Notes under the pieces: model-generated | What the model was told of the DNA's origin: nothing | Database searches by the model: none | What the model saw: the letters and a program-made list of their open reading frames with translations, nothing else | Made by a program: the position numbers and the translations under genes | Source of the DNA: Georgenia muralis | GTDB lineage: Bacteria; Actinomycetota; Actinomycetes; Actinomycetales; Actinomycetaceae | DNA: 64,000 nt | Assembly: GCF_003814705.1 (NCBI RefSeq) | Contig: NZ_RKRA01000001.1 | Span: forward strand, 2,542,001-2,606,000 | Reading direction: 5' to 3' | Shown here: one piece after another, positions 1 to 10,759 of the stretch | Layout of the letters: every line of letters begins with the position of its first letter | Numbering within the stretch: position 1 is the first letter of the stretch

Positions 1-414
1 GGCGTAGACGAGGTCGGGCTCGAGCTCGAGGACGCTCTCGCTCGCCGGGTTCTGCTCGGCCAGGACGGGCGGCTCGACCTCGGCGAGCTCCGCGGGCAGC
101 GGACCGTCGGCGAACGCGGTGCCCACGAGGCGGTCCCCGGCGCCGAGCGCGAGGACCATCTCCGTCGCCGAGGACTTGATCGTCACGATCCGCTCCGGCG
201 GGGCCTCCAGGGTGGTCTCGACCCCGCAGGTACTCACCGTGAGCGGGAAGTCCGACTCCGCCCCGTCGGCGGAGGTGGGGCCGGAGGGGACCGGGGAGGT
301 GGGGGTGGCGGCGCCCGGGTCGGCGCCCGCCCCGCACGCGGTCAGGGCCGCGGCGGCGAGCAGCGCGGCGGTGGGTCCGGCGATCGTGGGCAGCAGGCGG
401 TGGGCGCGGCGGAT
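1..414 (-). CDS. ABC transporter substrate-binding lipoprotein, N-terminal part (possible F420-0/iron-type)
   Basis: The C-terminal part lies beyond the window edge. The visible 138 residues start with a basic n-region, a hydrophobic stretch and a lipobox (LTAC, Cys27), so this is an exported lipoprotein. A short linker follows, then a periplasmic-binding fold with ERIVTIKSSATEMVLALG and GDRLVGTAFADGPLP, and EPDLVYA at the cut. This pattern fits the BtuF/FepB-type binding proteins and resembles the subgroup annotated as putative F420-0 transporter in actinobacteria; that assignment is from memory of the family. No ATG, GTG or TTG lies in frame between the upstream stop and the signal peptide. 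An AAGGAG sits 6 nt before an ATC codon (412-414), so ATC is the probable start. Confidence 0.7.
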   Translation of the reverse strand, partial: MRRAHRLLPTIAGPTAALLAAAALTACGAGADPGAATPTSPVPSGPTSADGAESDFPLTVSTCGVETTLEAPPERIVTIKSSATEMVLALGAGDRLVGTAFADGPLPAELAEVEPPVLAEQNPASESVLELEPDLVYA

Positions 415-598
415 GGTCGGCTCCTTCGAGCTCGGCGGGGGCCGCCTGGCACGCAGTCACCTCGCTGCGAGCCGGCCGGTGGGAAAAGGCCGGGGGCCCA
501 CGTCCAGGCCCGCGCCCCGCGGCACGTCAGCCGCGGGCACCCGTGGACGATCCTACGCGCGCCAGGACCACAGGGGCGGACACGGGGACGTGCGCGAG

Positions 599-699
599 CT
601 GTCGTCCCACCAGGCGCAGGGCTACCGTCGTCCCACCAGGCGCGGGGCTACCGTCGTCCCACCAGGCGCGGGGCTACCGTCGTCCCACCAGGCGCAGGT
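599..699. repeat. 26-bp tandem repeat at the 3' end of the EEP nuclease gene
   Basis: Three copies begin at 622, 648 and 674, and a shortened copy lies at 599-621. Each copy begins with ctaccgtcgtcccaccaggc. The copy at 674-699 is the end of the coding region, and its first three bases are the TAG stop on the minus strand. The other copies repeat the last codons plus TAG. Because the period is 26, TAG falls in all three reading frames. The stretch 415-598 holds no gene that I can support. Confidence 0.85.
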
Positions 700-1933
700 C
701 GACCCAGACCAGCCGGTGGTCGGAGGTGGGGAACGGGAACTGCCCGGTGAGCTCCGAGCCCGGCTCGTCGGCTGCGGGCCAGAAGACGCCGGAGCCCGCC
801 ACGGGGAGGTGCTTCGACGGGAGCGCGTAGTCCACCCCGAGGTTCCCCGGCGCGGGGTCGTCGCTGAAGTCCGCGGTGTCCAGCGCGTTGTCGCCGCGGT
901 GGAGGAGGTTCGCCCCACCCTGGGTCAGTGCCGCCTCCACGGCGCCGGTGGAGGTGGGCTCGGGGTCCCGCACACGGGGGTTCTCGAGGAGCTGGTCGAT
1001 GGCACCGGGGACCGAGTCGCCGTCGAGGGGGTCGGCGTTGTAGTCGCCGACGATGACGAATCGGTCGTTCGCCGCCAGACCACCTCGGCCGCCGTCGTCG
1101 TCGTAGATGTACCCCGCGTCACGCCCGCCGGCGACGTAGTCGGCCCAGAGCCGGGTCTCGTCGTGGTTGCGCCGGCCGTTGCGGTCCTCCACGCCGTCGA
1201 AGGTGGGGGGTGTGGGGTGGGCGGCCAGGACGTGGACGGTCCGGCCCCACACCTGCACCGGCACGTCCCAGTGGGACTTGCTCGACAGCGGCAGCGCGGC
1301 CAGCTCGGCGTCGTCGTACCAGTCGCCCGCACCGGCGACGGCGGGGTCGTCGGGCAGGAGCGCGCCGGGCATGTCCGCCCAGCGGAAGTTCTGGAACGTC
1401 CGGACCTCGTCGGTGTCGATCGGGTACCGGGACAGCACGACCATGCCGAACTGACCGGGGAAGAAGCCGAAGCCGAGCGCGTCGCCGGGCCCGCCGACCG
1501 TGCCGTCGTTGTCCAGGTCGAGCCCCGAGGGCACCCCGGTGTTGACCGGCGCGGTGTACGCGTAGGGGTAGCGCAACGGCTCCTCGCCGCGCTGGGAGAC
1601 CTCGAGGTAGTTCTCGCGGAAGAGGTCGACGGCGAGCCCGTCGTCGTCGTGGTCGAACTCGTTGAGCAGCACGATGTCGGGGCGGGTGATCTGCAGGACC
1701 TGGGCGATGGCGGCGGCCTGCACGTCGTCGCCCTCGGTGAGGTCCTCGACGAGGTCACCTGCACCGGCCCGGTTGAGAGAGGCGTTGTAGGTCGCCACCC
1801 GCACGCTGGAGGGGACCTCCGGGCGGACCTTCGTGGGCGCGTCCGGACCGGGGTCGGCCGCAGCCGCCGGCGCCAGGGCGGCGGCGGTCACCAGCACCGC
1901 GGCCGCAAGAGCCGCCCGGGGTGTCCTCCGCAT
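674..1933 (-). CDS. Secreted endonuclease/exonuclease/phosphatase (EEP) family protein
   Basis: The protein has 419 residues with an N-terminal signal peptide (RR followed by an Ala-rich core and AAAADPG), so it is probably exported. The EEP fold is shown in order by ATYNASL (about 46), NEFD with the metal-binding Glu (about 93), AHPTPPTFDG (about 240), GDYNADP (about 300) and SDHRLVWVD near the end, which holds the catalytic Asp-His pair. Members of this superfamily cleave phosphodiester or phosphate ester bonds (DNase I-like nucleases, phosphatases); the substrate cannot be read from sequence. I chose the ATG at 1933. An in-frame GTG at 1942 is possible, and GGAGGG lies very close to the ATG. 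It is transcribed toward the truncated lipoprotein gene. Confidence 0.85.
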   Translation of the reverse strand: MRRTPRAALAAAVLVTAAALAPAAAADPGPDAPTKVRPEVPSSVRVATYNASLNRAGAGDLVEDLTEGDDVQAAAIAQVLQITRPDIVLLNEFDHDDDGLAVDLFRENYLEVSQRGEEPLRYPYAYTAPVNTGVPSGLDLDNDGTVGGPGDALGFGFFPGQFGMVVLSRYPIDTDEVRTFQNFRWADMPGALLPDDPAVAGAGDWYDDAELAALPLSSKSHWDVPVQVWGRTVHVLAAHPTPPTFDGVEDRNGRRNHDETRLWADYVAGGRDAGYIYDDDGGRGGLAANDRFVIVGDYNADPLDGDSVPGAIDQLLENPRVRDPEPTSTGAVEAALTQGGANLLHRGDNALDTADFSDDPAPGNLGVDYALPSKHLPVAGSGVFWPAADEPGSELTGQFPFPTSDHRLVWVDLRLVGRR

Positions 1934-2021
1934 ACCCTCCACGGTAACAACGCCGCAGGTGAGGCGTAACCCCCTGGGGACGAGCAGTCTCGGCCGCGCC
2001 CCGGCGGCGGGACCAGACGGC

Positions 2022-2846
2022 TCAGCCGCCGCTCAGGTCGCGGTCCCGGTCGACGGTCGCCTGGACCCCGCGGACCACGGCGGGGGAGAACCCGGCCTCC
2101 TCCATGGCCACCAGACCGGCCACGGTCGTCCCGCCGGGGGAGCACACGGTGTCGACGAGGTCGGCCGGGGTGACGCCGTCGCCGGCACGCTCGAGCACGA
2201 GGCGGGCGCTGCCCAGGACGGTCTGGGCGGCGATGCGCACCGACTGCGCCTTCGGCAGCCCGTTGCGCACCCCGCCCCGGGCGAGGGCGTCGATGAAGGC
2301 GAAGACGAACGCCGGCGCCGAACCCGCGAGGGCGGTGTAGGCGGGGAAGTCCCGCTCGGGCAGCACCAGGGCCGAGCCCACGGACTCGAACAGCCCCACC
2401 ACGGCGTCGACCTGCTCGTCGGTGGTCTCGGCGTTGCCGCACACCGCCGCCATCCCGGCGCCGATCTGCGCGTTGACGTTGGGCATGACCCGCACCACCG
2501 CCTGGCCGGGCGTGAGGTGCCCCGCGAGGGTGTCCAGGCTCGTCCCGGCGGCGAGGGACACCACGAGGGAGCCGTACTCGTCGAGGAGGTCCCGCAGCGG
2601 GGCGAGCACCGCGGGGATCATGTGCGGCTTGACGGCCAGGACGACGACGCCGCCGGGGCCGACCGCCTCGACGAGCTCCTCGTTCGAGCCGAGGACGTCC
2701 ACGCCGGTCTCGCGGGCGAGGGCCTGGGCGGAGTGGCCGTGCGCGCTGGTGACCGCCAGGTCCTCCACGGCCACCGCACCCGCGGCGACGACGCCCCGCA
2801 CGATCGCCGAGGCCATGCTGCCCGCACCGATGAATCCGACCCTCAT
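2022..2846 (-). CDS. proC: Pyrroline-5-carboxylate reductase
   Basis: The 274-residue enzyme reduces 1-pyrroline-5-carboxylate to L-proline with NAD(P)H, the last step of proline synthesis in the cytoplasm. The N-terminal Rossmann motif is GFIGAGSMASAIVRG (residues 4-18), VLAVKPHMIP lies near residue 70, and the C-terminal family signature is SPGGTTVAGL near residue 235. Length is normal for the family. The ATG at 2846 is chosen because it directly precedes the nucleotide-binding motif and has GGGAGA just upstream. It is divergent from the SDR gene, with 77 bp between the two starts. Confidence 0.95.
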   Translation of the reverse strand: MRVGFIGAGSMASAIVRGVVAAGAVAVEDLAVTSAHGHSAQALARETGVDVLGSNEELVEAVGPGGVVVLAVKPHMIPAVLAPLRDLLDEYGSLVVSLAAGTSLDTLAGHLTPGQAVVRVMPNVNAQIGAGMAAVCGNAETTDEQVDAVVGLFESVGSALVLPERDFPAYTALAGSAPAFVFAFIDALARGGVRNGLPKAQSVRIAAQTVLGSARLVLERAGDGVTPADLVDTVCSPGGTTVAGLVAMEEAGFSPAVVRGVQATVDRDRDLSGG

Positions 2847-2923
2847 GGCTCTCCCGCCGTCGTCGCGCCTCGTTCCGCCGACGACACTACGGCCTGCCCC
2901 GCCGAAGCGGCATGATGCCACTC

Positions 2924-3706
2924 ATGACCGCGACAGAGCCCGTGCCGCCCGCCCGCCCCGAGCGTCAGCGGGCCCTGGTCACCGGCGCCTCCTCCGGGAT
3001 CGGCGCGGCCACGGTCCGCCGGCTCGCCCAGGAGGGCTGGGAGGTCCTGGCGACGGCGCGGCGCACCGCCCGCCTGGAGGCCCTCGCCGAGGAGACGGGC
3101 TGCGAGATCTGGACGGCCGACCTCACCGACGCCGCCGACGTGGCCGCCCTGGCCGACCACGTGCGCGCCACCGGTCCCCTGCGCGCGCTGGTCAACAACG
3201 CCGGCGGCGCCCACGGCAGCGACCCGGTCGCCGAGGCCGGCGTCGAGGACTGGCGCCGCATGTACGACCTCAACGTCCTGGCCACCCTGCGGATCACCCA
3301 GGAGCTCCTCGACCACGTCGAGGCCGACGGCGGCGGCGACCTCCTCCTCGTCACCTCCACCGCCGCGCACGACACCTACCCCGGCGGCGGGGGGTACGTG
3401 GCCGCCAAGCACGCCGAGCGGGCCATCGCGACCACGCTGCGCCTGGAGCTCGTCGGGCGGCCGGTGCGCGTCATCGAGATCGCCCCGGGCATGGTCCGCA
3501 CCGAGGAGTTCTCCCTCAAGCGCCTCGGCGGCGACGCCGACGCCGCCGCCCAGGTCTACGCCGGGGTGGCCGAGCCGCTCGTGGCCGACGACGTCGCCGA
3601 CGCGATCGTGTGGTCCCTGACCCGGCCGGCGCACGTCAACGTCGACACCATGGTCATCCGCCCCCGCGCCCAGGCCTCGAACACCCTGGTCGCCCGCGAG
3701 GACTGA
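2924..3706 (+). CDS. Short-chain dehydrogenase/reductase (SDR), YdfG-like
   Basis: This is a 260-residue classical SDR, a cytosolic NAD(P)-dependent oxidoreductase. It shows ALVTGASSGIG (cofactor-binding TGxxxGIG), NNAGG, a Ser in VTSTAAH and the catalytic YVAAK. The C-terminal HVNVDTMVIRP segment is typical of the YdfG/3-hydroxy acid dehydrogenase group; the substrate is not known. Start choice: ATGs at 2912 and 2915 are in frame, but neither they nor 2924 has a good ribosome site. A CATGAT hexamer at 2911-2916 lies 7 nt before the ATG at 2924, matching the leaderless pattern seen elsewhere in the window, so I prefer 2924. Confidence 0.88.
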   Translation: MTATEPVPPARPERQRALVTGASSGIGAATVRRLAQEGWEVLATARRTARLEALAEETGCEIWTADLTDAADVAALADHVRATGPLRALVNNAGGAHGSDPVAEAGVEDWRRMYDLNVLATLRITQELLDHVEADGGGDLLLVTSTAAHDTYPGGGGYVAAKHAERAIATTLRLELVGRPVRVIEIAPGMVRTEEFSLKRLGGDADAAAQVYAGVAEPLVADDVADAIVWSLTRPAHVNVDTMVIRPRAQASNTLVARED

Positions 3707-3790
3707 GCTGTCGTCGCGGACCGGCGGGTCGCCGCAGCACGTCACGGACGGACCCGCCGGTCCCGAGGGGGCCGATCGGGGCGGCGGCGC

Positions 3791-4032
3791 TAGACTGCTG
3801 CGCACAGGCGTCGACCCGGCCATCACCGGTGAGCCTCCGGAAGAACGGACCGCCGGCTCCCCGGAGCCGTCGGTCCTACTAGAACCGGACGGGTGGGCCC
3901 GTCACAGCCTGCTCGAGCGGTCACGACCGCGCCCCCGGGCGCGTCGCGGCAAGCGAGGTGGTACCGCGGCAGCGCGCCCCCGGACGCGCCGTCGTCCTCG
4001 CACCCTGTGCCGCCACCGACCGAGGAGCACCA
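3791..4032 (+). promoter_or_regulatory. ileS T-box leader with -10 promoter box (probably translational)
   Basis: A TAGACT -10 hexamer (3791-3796) precedes a 230-nt leader that ends at the ileS start. The conserved T-box sequence is at 3953-3969 (gcgaggtggtaccgcgg). Its TGGT (3959-3962) would pair with the ACCA end of uncharged tRNA-Ile. An ATC triplet at 3822-3824, followed by accggtgagcctccggaagaac, fits the specifier of the short stem I seen in actinobacterial ileS T-boxes. No terminator with a U-run follows. Instead cctcgca (3996-4002) can pair with the T-box region, and the ribosome site cgaggag lies at 4021-4027, so control of translation initiation is the likely mechanism. The role is to induce IleRS when tRNA-Ile is uncharged. 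Confidence 0.85.
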
Positions 4033-7000
4033 TTGGCCGACCAGCCCCCGCGCTACCCCCTGCACCGCCCCGGCAGCGAGGTGCAGGCCTCGCCCAGCTT
4101 CCCCGCCCTCGAGCGCGAGGTCCTGGACCACTGGGCCGCCGACGACACCTTCCGGGCCTCGGTCGAGGCGCGTCCCGCCGGTGACCACGGCGCCAACGAG
4201 TTCGTCTTCTACGACGGCCCGCCCTTCGCCAACGGTCTGCCCCACTACGGCCACCTGCTCACCGGGTACGTCAAGGACGTCGTCGGGCGCTTCCAGACCC
4301 AGCTCGGCCGCCGCGTCGAGCGCCGGTTCGGCTGGGACACCCACGGGCTGCCCGCCGAGCTCGAGGCCGAGCGGATCCTGGGGATCAAGGACAAGTCCGA
4401 GATCGAGGAGATGGGCATCGAGGCCTTCAACAAGGCCTGCCAGGACTCGGTGCTGCGCTACACCGGCGAGTGGCGCGAGTACGTCACCCGCCAGGCCCGC
4501 TGGGTCGACTTCGACAACGACTACAAGACGCTCGACCCCACGTACATGGAGTCCGTGATCTGGGCCTTCAAGCAGCTCTACGACAAGGGCCTGGCCTACG
4601 AGGGCTACCGGGTGCTGCCGTACTGCTGGAACGACCAGACCCCGCTGTCGAACCACGAGCTGCGCATGGACGACGACGTCTACGCCAACCGCCAGGACCC
4701 GGCCGTCACGGTCGGCCTGCGCCTGGACTCCGGCGAGCTCGCCCTCATCTGGACCACCACGCCGTGGACCCTGCCGTCGAACCTCGCCGTCGCTGTCGGC
4801 CCGGCCATCGAGTACGTCACCGTGGTCCCGGCCGAGGGTCCCCTGGCCGGCGAGCGGGTCCTCCTGGCCCGCTCGCGCCTGGCCGCCTACGCCCGCGAGC
4901 TGGGGGAGGCCCCCGAGGTCGTCGCGACCGCGGTCGGGGCCGAGCTCGTCGGGCGGCGCTACCACCCGATCTTCGACTACTACGTGGGCCGGCCCGACGA
5001 CGAGGCGCCCGGCCCGAACGCCTGGACCGTCCTGGCCGCCGAGTACGTCACCACCGAGGACGGCACCGGCCTGGTCCACCAGGCCCCGGCCTTCGGTGAG
5101 GACGACATGGCCGCGTGCGCCGCCGCCGGGATCGGCACGGTCGTCCCCGTCGACGACGGCGGCCGGTTCACCGCCGAGGTCCCGGACTACGCCGGCAGCC
5201 AGGTCTTCGAGGCCAACAGGGCGATCATCGCCGACCTCAAGCACGGCACCGGCCCCCTGGCCCGGACCGCACCCGCCGAGCGCGCCGTGCTCGTGCGCCA
5301 GGAGACCTACGACCACTCCTACCCGCACTGCTGGCGGTGCCGGAAGCCGCTCATCTACAAGGCGGTCTCGAGCTGGTTCGTCCGGGTGACCGAGTTCCGG
5401 ACGAGGATGGTCGTGCTGAACCAGGAGATCACCTGGGTCCCGGACCACATCAAGGACGGCCAGTTCGGGCACTGGCTCGCCGGCGCCCGGGACTGGTCGA
5501 TCTCGCGCAACCGGTACTGGGGCACCCCCATCCCGGTGTGGGTCTCCGACGACCCGGAGCACCCCCGCACCGACGTCTACGGCTCGCTCGCCGAGCTCGA
5601 GGCCGACTTCGGGCGCCTGCCCCTGGACCGGGAGGGCCGGCCGAACCTGCACCGGCCCTTCATCGACGAGCTCACCCGGCCTAACCCGGACGACCCGACG
5701 GGGCGGTCGACCATGCGGCGCATCCCCGACGTCCTGGACGTGTGGTTCGACTCGGGCTCGATGCCCTACGCGCAGGTGCACTACCCCTTCGAGAACCGCG
5801 ACTGGTTCGAGAACCACTACCCCGGCGACTTCATCGTGGAGTACATCGGCCAGACCCGCGGGTGGTTCTACACCCTGCACGTCCTGGCCACCGCGCTGTT
5901 CGACCGGCCGGCATTCCTCAGCTGCGTCTCCCACGGCGTCGTCCTGGGCTCGGACGGGCGCAAGATGAGCAAGTCCCTGCGCAACTACCCCGACGTCACC
6001 GAGGTCCTCGACCGCGACGGCTCCGACGCCATGCGCTGGTTCCTCATGAGCTCGCCCATCCTGCGCGGCGGCAACCTCGTCGTCACCGAGGAGGGCATCC
6101 GCGAGACCGTCCGCCAGGTCCTCCTCCCGCTGTGGAACACCTGGTACTTCTTCGCCCTGTACGCCGGCACGCTCGACGGCGGGAAGGGCTACCTCGCCCG
6201 GCCGGTCGTGCTCGACGACCCGGCCGCGGTCGCCCGTCTCGACGTCATGGACCGCTACCTCCTCGCCCGCACCCGCGACCTCGCCGTCGGCGTGCGCACC
6301 CAGCTCGAGGCGTACGACGTCCCCGGCGCCACGCAGGCCGTGCGCGAGCACCTCGACCTGCTGACCAACTGGTACGTGCGCACCTCCCGGCAGCGGTTCT
6401 GGGACGAGGAGGCCGGCGCGTTCGACACCCTGTGGACGGCGCTGGAGGTCCTCACCCGCGTCATGGCGCCGCTGGCCCCGCTCGTCAGCGAGGAGATCTG
6501 GCGCGGCCTGACCGGCGGGCGCAGCGTGCACCTCACCGACTGGCCCGAGCTGCCCGACGCCGTCGCCGACGACGCCCTCGTCGCCGCGATGGACGCCGTG
6601 CGCGACGTCGTCTCGCTCACCCACGCCCTGCGCAAGGGGGCCCGGATCCGGGTGCGCCAGCCGCTGCGCCGGCTCACCGTCGTCGTGGACGACCCCGCGG
6701 CCCTGGAGCCGTTCGCCGCACTGGTGGCCTCGGAGGTCAACGTCAAGGACGTCGTCCTGCTCACCCCGGAGCGGTCCCACCTCACCGTGGCCCGCGACCT
6801 CAAGGTGCTCCCGCGCGAGCTGGACCCGGCCAAGCGCCGGCACACCCAGCAGATCTTCGCCGCCGCCCGGGAGGGCCGCTGGGCCGAGGCCGACGGCGTG
6901 GTCACCCTCGACCTCGACGGCGCGCCGCTGACCCTCGTCCCCGGCGAGTACGAGCTCACCACCCGCATCGACGTGGGCGAGCAGGCCGGCGGCCGGGTGG

Positions 7001-7293
7001 CCGCCGACGTCCTGCCCGGCGGGGGTTTCGTCGCCCTCGAGCTCGAGGTCGACGACGAGCTCGCCGCGGAGGGCTACGCCCGCGACCTGGTCCGTCAGGT
7101 CCAGGACGAGCGCAAGGCGGCGGGGCTCTACGTCGCCGACCGGATCTCCCTGACCCTGACCGTCCCGGCCGACCGGCTGGCCTGGGTCGAGGCCCACCGC
7201 GAGCTCATCGCGGCCGAGACGCTGGCGGTGGACCTCACCGTCACCGGCGACGACGTCACGGCGGCGCAGGTCGCCGTGCGGAAGGAGGCGTGA
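4033..7293 (+). CDS. ileS: Isoleucyl-tRNA synthetase
   Basis: The 1086-residue class I enzyme charges tRNA-Ile with isoleucine. HYGH (about 71-74) stands in the HIGH position and KMSKS is at 644-648. The large CP1 editing insertion lies between them, and a tRNA-binding C-terminal half follows. Length and the absence of a C-terminal zinc site fit the long, eukaryote-like IleS2 type that actinobacteria carry. The start is a TTG at 4033 with GAGGAG 6 nt upstream; the longer frame upstream lies inside the T-box RNA and is rejected. The stop overlaps the folC start as TGATG, so the two genes are translationally coupled. Confidence 0.97.
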   Translation: MADQPPRYPLHRPGSEVQASPSFPALEREVLDHWAADDTFRASVEARPAGDHGANEFVFYDGPPFANGLPHYGHLLTGYVKDVVGRFQTQLGRRVERRFGWDTHGLPAELEAERILGIKDKSEIEEMGIEAFNKACQDSVLRYTGEWREYVTRQARWVDFDNDYKTLDPTYMESVIWAFKQLYDKGLAYEGYRVLPYCWNDQTPLSNHELRMDDDVYANRQDPAVTVGLRLDSGELALIWTTTPWTLPSNLAVAVGPAIEYVTVVPAEGPLAGERVLLARSRLAAYARELGEAPEVVATAVGAELVGRRYHPIFDYYVGRPDDEAPGPNAWTVLAAEYVTTEDGTGLVHQAPAFGEDDMAACAAAGIGTVVPVDDGGRFTAEVPDYAGSQVFEANRAIIADLKHGTGPLARTAPAERAVLVRQETYDHSYPHCWRCRKPLIYKAVSSWFVRVTEFRTRMVVLNQEITWVPDHIKDGQFGHWLAGARDWSISRNRYWGTPIPVWVSDDPEHPRTDVYGSLAELEADFGRLPLDREGRPNLHRPFIDELTRPNPDDPTGRSTMRRIPDVLDVWFDSGSMPYAQVHYPFENRDWFENHYPGDFIVEYIGQTRGWFYTLHVLATALFDRPAFLSCVSHGVVLGSDGRKMSKSLRNYPDVTEVLDRDGSDAMRWFLMSSPILRGGNLVVTEEGIRETVRQVLLPLWNTWYFFALYAGTLDGGKGYLARPVVLDDPAAVARLDVMDRYLLARTRDLAVGVRTQLEAYDVPGATQAVREHLDLLTNWYVRTSRQRFWDEEAGAFDTLWTALEVLTRVMAPLAPLVSEEIWRGLTGGRSVHLTDWPELPDAVADDALVAAMDAVRDVVSLTHALRKGARIRVRQPLRRLTVVVDDPAALEPFAALVASEVNVKDVVLLTPERSHLTVARDLKVLPRELDPAKRRHTQQIFAAAREGRWAEADGVVTLDLDGAPLTLVPGEYELTTRIDVGEQAGGRVAADVLPGGGFVALELEVDDELAAEGYARDLVRQVQDERKAAGLYVADRISLTLTVPADRLAWVEAHRELIAAETLAVDLTVTGDDVTAAQVAVRKEA

Positions 7294-8891
7294 TGAGCGA
7301 GCGCACCCCCGAGGAGGCCGACCGCGAGTCCCGCGGGCTCATCGACGCGTACATGGCCGAGGCCGACGCGCCCGACGTCCCTGCGGGTTCCGGCGACGTC
7401 CCGGCGGGCGAGGCCGGCGAGGCCGGCGCCGACGAGGAAGCCGGTCTGCGGGCCCTGCTCTCCTCGGCGCTCATCGCCGGCCCCGACCCCGACGTCGCGC
7501 AGGAGGTCCTCGCCGAGCCCGACGGCGGCGCGGCCGCGGTCGCCGACGCGCAGGCGGAGGAGGAGGTCCGGCGGATCTACCTCGACATCCTCGCCCGGGC
7601 CCCCGAGCACGACGTCCAGCCCAGCCTGGACCGCGTGCGCGACGTCCTCGAGCTGCTCGGGGACCCCCAGCGCTCCTACCCGGTCATCCACCTCACGGGC
7701 ACCAACGGCAAGACCTCGACCGCACGGATGATCGAGCGGCTCCTGCGCGAGAAGGGTCTGCGCACCGGCCGGTTCACCTCCCCGCACCTGCACACCGTGC
7801 GCGAGCGCATCGCCCTCGACGGCGAGCCGATCTCGCCGAACGCCTTCGTGGCCACGTGGGAGGACGTCGCCCCGTACGTCGCGATGGTGGACGAGCGCTC
7901 GCAGGCCGCCGGCGGGCCGCGCCTGAGCTTCTTCGAGGTCTTCACCGTCATGGCCTACGCCGCCTTCGCCGACGCCCCGGTCGACGTCGCGGTCGTCGAG
8001 GTCGGCATGGGCGGGCGCTGGGACGCCACCAACGTCGCCGACGGCGAGATCGCCGTCATCACCGCCGTCGAGCGCGACCACGAGCGCTGGCTCGGGCACG
8101 ACCTCGTCGACATCGCCGCGGAGAAGGTCGGCATCATCAAGGAGCGGGCCACCGTCGTCGTCGCGGAGCAGCACGAGGACGTCGAGGGCGTCATCCTCTC
8201 CGCCGCCGCGCAGCACGGCGCCACCGTGCTGCGCGAGGGCACCGAGGTCGCCGTGCTCGACCGCCAGGTCGGGGTCGGTGGGCAGCTGGTCACCCTGCGC
8301 ACGCCCGCCGGGGTCTACGAGGACGTCTTCGTCCCCCTGCACGGCCGGCACCAGGCCCGCAACGCCGTCCTCGCGCTCGCGGCCGTGGAGGCGTTCTTCG
8401 GCGGCGGCGCCCTCGACGCCGGCGTCGTGGAGCAGGGCTTCGCGGGCGTCGACTCCCCCGGGCGCCTGGAGGTGGTGCGCCGCAGCCCGTCGGTCCTCGT
8501 CGACGCCGCCCACAACCCCGCCGGCATCGAGGCGCTGCGCGAGGCGGTGGAGGAGGCCTTCGAGCTCTCCCACCTCGTGGGCGTCGTGGGCGTCATGGCG
8601 GACAAGGACGCCGAGGGCATCCTCGCCGGCCTCGAGCCGTTCCTGGCCGAGGTCGTCGTCACGCGGGCCGGCACCGAGCGGGCCATGGACGTCGACGAGC
8701 TCGCAGAGATCGCCCGGGACGTCTTCGGGGAGGAGCGTGTCCACGTCGCGGCGCGCCTCGACGACGCCCTCGACGCCGCCGTCACCCTCGCGGAGGCCGA
8801 CGCCGAGGAGGTCGTGACGACCACCGGTGTGCTCGTCGTCGGCTCCGTCATCCTGGCGGCCGAGGCGCGGACGCTGCTCGGGCGCGGCTGA
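7293..8891 (+). CDS. folC: Bifunctional dihydrofolate synthase/folylpolyglutamate synthase
   Basis: This Mur-ligase-family enzyme adds glutamate to dihydropteroate and to folates. It has 532 residues, longer than the usual 430-450, because of an acidic, Ala/Gly-rich extension of about 85 residues at the N-terminus with no recognisable domain. The ATP-binding loop is TGTNGKTST (about 135-143). VEVGMGGRWDATN and VLVDAAHNPAGIEAL are further family motifs. The ATG at 7293 has GGAAGGAGG just upstream. It follows ileS in one operon. In Mycobacterium folC is followed by DUF4233 and ndk; here a dha operon lies in between. Confidence 0.95.
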   Translation: MSERTPEEADRESRGLIDAYMAEADAPDVPAGSGDVPAGEAGEAGADEEAGLRALLSSALIAGPDPDVAQEVLAEPDGGAAAVADAQAEEEVRRIYLDILARAPEHDVQPSLDRVRDVLELLGDPQRSYPVIHLTGTNGKTSTARMIERLLREKGLRTGRFTSPHLHTVRERIALDGEPISPNAFVATWEDVAPYVAMVDERSQAAGGPRLSFFEVFTVMAYAAFADAPVDVAVVEVGMGGRWDATNVADGEIAVITAVERDHERWLGHDLVDIAAEKVGIIKERATVVVAEQHEDVEGVILSAAAQHGATVLREGTEVAVLDRQVGVGGQLVTLRTPAGVYEDVFVPLHGRHQARNAVLALAAVEAFFGGGALDAGVVEQGFAGVDSPGRLEVVRRSPSVLVDAAHNPAGIEALREAVEEAFELSHLVGVVGVMADKDAEGILAGLEPFLAEVVVTRAGTERAMDVDELAEIARDVFGEERVHVAARLDDALDAAVTLAEADAEEVVTTTGVLVVGSVILAAEARTLLGRG

Positions 8892-8917
8892 ACGCGCCGC
8901 GCCGGGTCGAGGGGTGC

Positions 8918-8949
8918 CGGCCCGGTGCGCCACCACGTCCACCGGGCCG
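8918..8949. terminator. Candidate hairpin terminator after folC
   Basis: Perfect 10-bp arms (cggcccggtg / caccgggccg) with a 12-nt loop start 26 nt after the folC stop. No T-run follows, as is common for G+C-rich actinobacteria. The rest of 8950-9081 holds a GAGAAT -10-like box and the dhaK ribosome site. Confidence 0.5.
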
Positions 8950-9081
8950 TGCACATTCGTGCTGCGGTGGCGCCCGGCCGGGAGAATCGTCCCTCTGTGC
9001 TGGTCGCGGGCCCGTCGGTGGGGCCAGGATGGGCGACGGGGCCCGGGTCGGGCCCTGTCCGGCTACCGAAGGAGCACGTCG

Positions 9082-10083
<1,002 letters not shown>

Positions 10084-10108
10084 GGGCGCGACGGAAGGAA
10101 GAGGACGT

Positions 10109-10759
10109 ATGAGCGCTGCCACCCTGGGGACCGCCTGGGCGCTGGACTGGATCGCCCGCGCGACCAAGGTCGTCTCGGAGAACCGGATCGAGCTGATCGA
10201 GCTCGACCGGGCCATCGGCGACGGCGACCACGGCGAGAACATGGACCGCGGCTTCACCGCCGTGGCCGCCAAGCTCGCCGGGGCCGAGCCGGCCTCCCCG
10301 GGGGAGGTGCTCAAGACGGTGGCCACGACCCTGATGTCCACCGTCGGCGGGGCGGCGGGGCCGCTGTACGGCACCGCCTTCCTCCGGGCGGCCAAGGGCG
10401 CCGACGGCGACCTCGACGCCGCCGGGGTCGCGACGATGCTCGAGGCCGCCCTCGAGGGGATCCGGGCCCGGGGCAAGGCCGACACCGGCGAGAAGACGAT
10501 GGTCGACGCCTGGACCCCGGCCGCCGTGGCGGCCCGCGAGGCCGCCGAGGCGGGTGCGGGCGCCGTGCAGGCGATCCGGGCCGCGGCCGACGCCGCCGTC
10601 GAGGGCTCGGAAGCGACCATCCCGATGATCGCCACCAAGGGCCGGGCGAGCTACCTCGGTGAGCGCTCCGCCGGTCACCGCGACCCCGGGGCCCAGTCCT
10701 CCGCGCTCCTGCTGGTGGCCGCGGCGGAGGCCGCGGAGGCCGCCGGGGCCGGCGCGTGA
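10109..10759 (+). CDS. dhaL: Dihydroxyacetone kinase subunit DhaL
   Basis: The 216-residue ADP-binding subunit transfers phosphate from its bound nucleotide to dihydroxyacetone on DhaK. The Mg-nucleotide motif is AIGDGDHGENMDRGF (about 34-48), and TVGGAAGPLYGT is the phosphate-loop region. It starts 25 nt after dhaK with GGAAGGAAGAGG upstream and overlaps dhaM by the GTGA junction, so dhaL and dhaM should be made in fixed ratio. Confidence 0.94.
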   Translation: MSAATLGTAWALDWIARATKVVSENRIELIELDRAIGDGDHGENMDRGFTAVAAKLAGAEPASPGEVLKTVATTLMSTVGGAAGPLYGTAFLRAAKGADGDLDAAGVATMLEAALEGIRARGKADTGEKTMVDAWTPAAVAAREAAEAGAGAVQAIRAAADAAVEGSEATIPMIATKGRASYLGERSAGHRDPGAQSSALLLVAAAEAAEAAGAGA

